From Muscardinus avellanarius (lineage: Eukaryota; Chordata; Mammalia; Rodentia; Gliridae): a stretch of DNA of 64,000 bases. The stretch covers positions 9,600,102 through 9,664,101 of the forward strand of contig OY726576.1 of the NCBI GenBank assembly GCA_963383645.1, read 5' to 3'. A program made the translations under genes and the position numbers. Under the pieces are notes generated by a model that made no database searches, was not told where the DNA came from, and was given only the letters and a program-made list of their open reading frames with translations. This document shows positions 60,707 through 64,000 of this stretch, piece by piece. Position 1 is the first letter of the stretch. Every line of letters begins with the position of its first letter.

Positions 60707-60952
60707 AGGCATGATAGTGCACACTTGTAATCTTAGTACAAAGGAGGCTGAGACAGGAGGATAGCAAGTTTGAAGCCAGCTCATGCAACTTAGTGAGGCC
60801 CTCTGCAACTTAGTGAGACCCTGTTTCCAAATAAAAAAATAATATCAGGCTAGGTGTAATAACACAGAAGTAGAATGTTTCTGGGTCAATCCCCAGTATT
60901 AAAAATAAATAAGTAAATATATAAATAAATAAATAAAACAAAAACAAACAAA
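60707..60952 (+). mobile_element. B1-dID SINE
   Basis: AGGCATGATAGTGCACACTT, linker AAAAAAATAATATCAGG, weak ID half, AAAT tail. Confidence 0.88.
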
Positions 60953-61353
60953 AAATAGCCCTCTTGCAATGATTAAAGGATGTTGGTGGATAAATACTCC
61001 AACTCCCTTGGACCTCAGACAGGGAAACACCGACATATTGATTCTTGTCTCCCAGTTACTAGTGGGATTGTTTCTGGCTATCCATACTATAAACAGACTT
61101 GATAACATCCTTTACTAATACATCTCTTCTCTGTCTCACTTCTGCACATCTATAATGCTATTTCCAGGAACATCTTCAAAATAAGCTATTTTCACTTAAG
61201 TCCTGGACCCAGAATCAATATCTGGAAAACGGAAACTAAGGAAACTTCCACTAAAAATGGTTAGGAATGGTAAACATTTACTTCTGTTTTTTTCCAAGTA
61301 AATTTAAAACCTATGATCTTAAGATGTGGTATTGTTTTTTGTTTGTTTTGATT

Positions 61354-61430
61354 TTTGTGCTGCCAGAGATCAAATCCAGGGCCTTGCATACACAGACATA
61401 GCTGTACCCTTGAGTTATGTTCCCAGCCCT
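61354..61430 (-). mobile_element. ID SINE
   Basis: GATCAAATCCAGGGCCTTGC, ATACACAGACATAGCTGTAC and CAGCCC: monomeric ID on the minus strand. Confidence 0.75.
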
Positions 61431-61434
61431 TAGG

Positions 61435-61945
61435 ATACATATTCTTAAACCCAGGATGTTAAAAAACATTATTCTTTGGTCCTGAATCTTTCTGTTTTGT
61501 TGTGTAAACTGGTTTCTGGAACCTTCTGAGATCTAATTATATGCTTCAAACATGAATCAGACTTTAAAAAACAAAGTCTTAGAGGAAACTCTAAAAAGAT
61601 CTACATTTATCTTATTTGTCTTTTGCCCATGGAATGATGTCCATTAGCCACCAACTGCAAAAATGTAAATGTTCAATTACCTGAAATAACAGGCTTAAAA
61701 AGGCATGGAATTCTTGGCTCCTGGTCTTGTTTTCATTTGATCATGACCTGAGAGCCATGAGGAAACTATCACTATAATCGCCCATTGTGGCTCTGGAGTC
61801 CTGCTCAGAGAGAAACAACAAACAGAGGAAAACAAGTTCTTGTGCCACGGAGAGAAAGCCTAGAGTAAATTTTGATGAGCAGAGATCAAAGTGAAACCCC
61901 AAATGAGACCATTCAAAGCATAAGCTTTTCGCAGAGAGGTCAAAA
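61435..61945. other. Unique intronic sequence
   Basis: Nothing recognised. Confidence 0.5.
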
Positions 61946-61969
61946 AGGTCATCTGGCTAGAGGTTCACA

Positions 61970-62190
61970 AGCTCCAACTAAAATGTGAATAAATGGGGAC
62001 TCCTGTCTCTGTTGATGGGAGGGTAAATTGGCAAACAGTTTTGAGAAAAAAGTATCTATACACATACACACATACATACGTACACAGAAACACTCATAAA
62101 AGTCTAGTTTTAAAACGTGCACAAAATAGAAACACTTAAAATGTCTAAAATTTAGAAGAGATATATGAAACTTAAGAGTAGGTTTGGAGA
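61970..62190 (+). mobile_element. L1 fragment
   Basis: TCTCTGTTGATGGGAGGGTA and AATTGGCAAACAGTTTTGAG resemble the L1 ORF2 region GTTGGTGGGAATGTAAATTGG. Low similarity. Confidence 0.4.
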
Positions 62191-62511
62191 ATAGCATAAT
62201 GCGGAGTATTAACACGAATTACTGCATACCAACTAATATTATACCCCTCACCATAACTTTCAGCAAATGCGTCCCCGTTCCTCTGCTCCTTTTCCTACCA
62301 CAGTTCTGGAAACAGCCATCAATATTGCTGTCTCTCTTTTCACCTTCTGTCTCTTCTGAATGCTCACCTGAAACCTGTCCCCACTTCTTTAGGGAGACAG
62401 CTTTCGCCTGGTCCACATGGCACAACTGAACACTGATAGGCCTGTTCTCCTCCTCATGTTTGGCTGCTGGGCATCTTTTGACAGTGACCAGAACCCTCTT
62501 TTTTGTTGTAT

Positions 62512-62832
62512 TATTCTTTAATTTTTAATTTTTATGGTGCTGGGAATTGAACCTAGCAGGAGTATTCTACCTCCAATCTACATCCCCAGCCCTATTTTTT
62601 ATTCTTTATCTTTTTTTTTTTTTTTTTTTACAGTACTGGGAATGGAACCCAGGAGTATTCTACCTCTGAGCTACACTCTCAGCCCTATTTTTTATTCTTT
62701 ATTTTGAAACAGGGGTCTGAGTTGCAAAGGGCCTCACTAAGTAGTAGCTGAGGCTGGCCGGGAATTGTGATCCTCCTGTCTCAGCCTCCCAAATGCTGGG
62801 ATTACAAGGGTGTACCACCATGTCCAATTGTA
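62512..62832 (-). mobile_element. B1-dID SINE next to an ID-half fragment
   Basis: 62512-62610 is an ID half (GGGAATTGAACCTAGCAGG); 62611-62832 is a T-tailed complete dimer (GGGAATGGAACCCAGGAG). Same split pattern as at 6.9-7.4 kb. Confidence 0.88.
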
Positions 62833-62849
62833 CAATTCTTGACCCTTTT

Positions 62850-63040
62850 ATTTTTTATTTAATTATTTATTTATTTATTTATTTATTCATTTACTTTGCA
62901 TTACTGGGGATGGAACCCAGGGGCATTCTTCCTCCAAGAGACACCCCTAGCCTTTTTTTGTTTATTCTTTACTTTGAAATAGGGTATCCCTGAATTGCAA
63001 AGGGTCTCAGTAAGTAGCAGAGGCTGTCTGCGAACCAGGC
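62850..63040 (-). mobile_element. B1-dID SINE, 5'-truncated
   Basis: ATTT tail, GCATTACTGGGGATGGAACC, then the B1 half broken after GTCTGCGAACCAGGC. Confidence 0.88.
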
Positions 63041-63044
63041 CCTT

Positions 63045-63455
63045 CTATTTTAAATATTGCCTTTGGATGTTTTTTTAGTATTTCCTCCTCCAATCCTCCC
63101 TCTCCCACACACTTAACTGGACTTTCCTTCTCAATACACCTTTACTTGCCCATCCCCTTTTATGGCACTGGATTGTCTGGAGTTCCTTTCGAGACATTTT
63201 ATCCATTTGTACAATTCCCTTAGGTATTCTTATCCTGTATATAGCCAAAAATATTTTATACATAAATACAAATAGTTCCCCAGTCTATGTCTCCAGCAGT
63301 GACCCTTCCCTTAGAATTCCAGATTCCAATGTGTACTTCCTACACATTTTCACATGAATACAGGGTCGGCTTGATGACTGTGAGCCTTGTACAGTCACAC
63401 AGGGGCTGCATATCGAAGAACTCATGTTTGGCTTAATGTTCTAGAGCCAATGTCC
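63045..63455. other. Unique intronic sequence
   Basis: Nothing recognised. The same holds for 63665-64000. Confidence 0.5.
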
Positions 63456-63459
63456 TGAA

Positions 63460-63660
63460 TTTTTGTTTGTTTGTTTGTACAGGGGAATGAACTCAGGGGT
63501 AATCTACAGAGTCACCTCCAGCCCTATTTCATTTTTTATTTTGAAAGAAGGTCTTGCTAAGTTGCAGAGGACCTTACACAGTTGCTAAGGCTGGTCTTGA
63601 AGCTGTGATCCTCCTGTCTCAGCCTCCCAAGTACTGGGATTTCAAGCCTGTGCCTGGCCC
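63460..63660 (-). mobile_element. B1-dID SINE
   Basis: GTTT tail, GGGGAATGAACTCAGGGG, B1 half ending TTTCAAGCCTGTGCCTGG. Confidence 0.88.
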
Positions 63661-64000
63661 AGTGGTAAGTATTTTGTCTGAGCTTGCATTTTGCCATTGA
63701 GTCAATGGAGAATACACAGGAGCAGAGGAGATCTGTGCACAACACCGGCACACCATTCCTTGCTGCCCATTCAGACAGCATTTGCAGTGCTCAGGAGCAG
63801 AGACTGCAACGGACCCATGAGGCCTGAGAGGTCAGCAGGACACTTGGATGCTCTGAGAGCCACACTTCCCATTAGATGATTCTAATGCTTTAAAAGCAGA
63901 AAGAAGGCACTGGCATTCAATAAGTCTGATCCTTTCTGAGTCATTTCTTTATGCTACTCAACCCCTACACTGAAAATGCTGACGTGGAAAAGGAGAGGGC

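Larger units (their letters stand above)
14407..64000 (-). other. PLCB1: PLCB1 intron upstream of the exon (partial)
   Basis: Inferred intron. The preceding PLCB1 coding sequence (ending near KAPK) was sought on the minus strand and not seen, so the upstream exon lies beyond base 64000. The interval holds about forty SINEs, LTRs, a composite retroposon and a GTF3C6 pseudogene, listed separately. Confidence 0.75.

Noticed and set aside
30265..64000. Upstream PLCB1 exon
   Set aside because: I looked for minus-strand coding for the segment ending GRHAKAPK next to a donor site and saw none. This was by eye, and a translated search would settle it.

Overview
This is a nuclear, intronic window from a rodent, most likely a squirrel (Sciuridae: ground squirrel, marmot or tree squirrel). 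The main evidence is about fifty SINEs of one dimeric design: a B1 (7SL-derived) left half, an A-rich linker and a tRNA-like ID right half (B1-dID, also called STRID in squirrels). Plain ID elements, MaLR LTRs, old L1/L2/MIR and hAT relics accompany them. There is no prokaryotic or organellar organisation, and nearly all open frames are fortuitous or repeat-encoded.

The only host coding sequence I can support is one 138-bp exon on the minus strand (14267-14404). It encodes 46 residues of the PH domain of phospholipase C beta-1 (PLCB1), with an AG acceptor, a GTAGGT donor and phase 0 on both sides. PLCB1 is very large with long introns, so 14405-64000 is read as the intron upstream of this exon and 1-14266 as the intron downstream. 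A second gene-derived segment, 59087 to about 59970 on the plus strand, is a processed pseudogene of GTF3C6 (TFIIIC subunit 6) with a frameshift and an in-frame stop.

Layout. 1-14 kb: SINEs, old L1 and L2 pieces, two MaLR LTRs (one carrying a 250-bp purine tract), a (CA)n array and a MER5-like relic. 14.3 kb: the PLCB1 exon. 14.5-38 kb: SINE-rich intron with MaLR LTRs, L2-like segments and long unique AT-rich stretches. 38.1-47.0 kb: two related LTRs in the same orientation, 6.3 kb apart. The first carries a 1.5-kb insertion with a 14-bp target-site duplication. 47-55 kb: MaLR LTRs, one grown into a 33-bp minisatellite. 55-64 kb: unique intron, the GTF3C6 pseudogene, an LTR-like segment with a duplicated upstream block, and a SINE cluster.

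The most unusual object is the 1.5-kb insertion at 38617-40136. Read on the minus strand it is eleven CpG-rich 98/100-bp units, each made of two ~49-bp halves, joined to an L1-like 3' tail with a purine-rich tract, an AATAAA signal and an A-tail. It is either an internally deleted L1 that kept a monomeric 5' UTR, or an SVA-like composite retroposon. A related empty LTR 8 kb away shows the site without the insertion.
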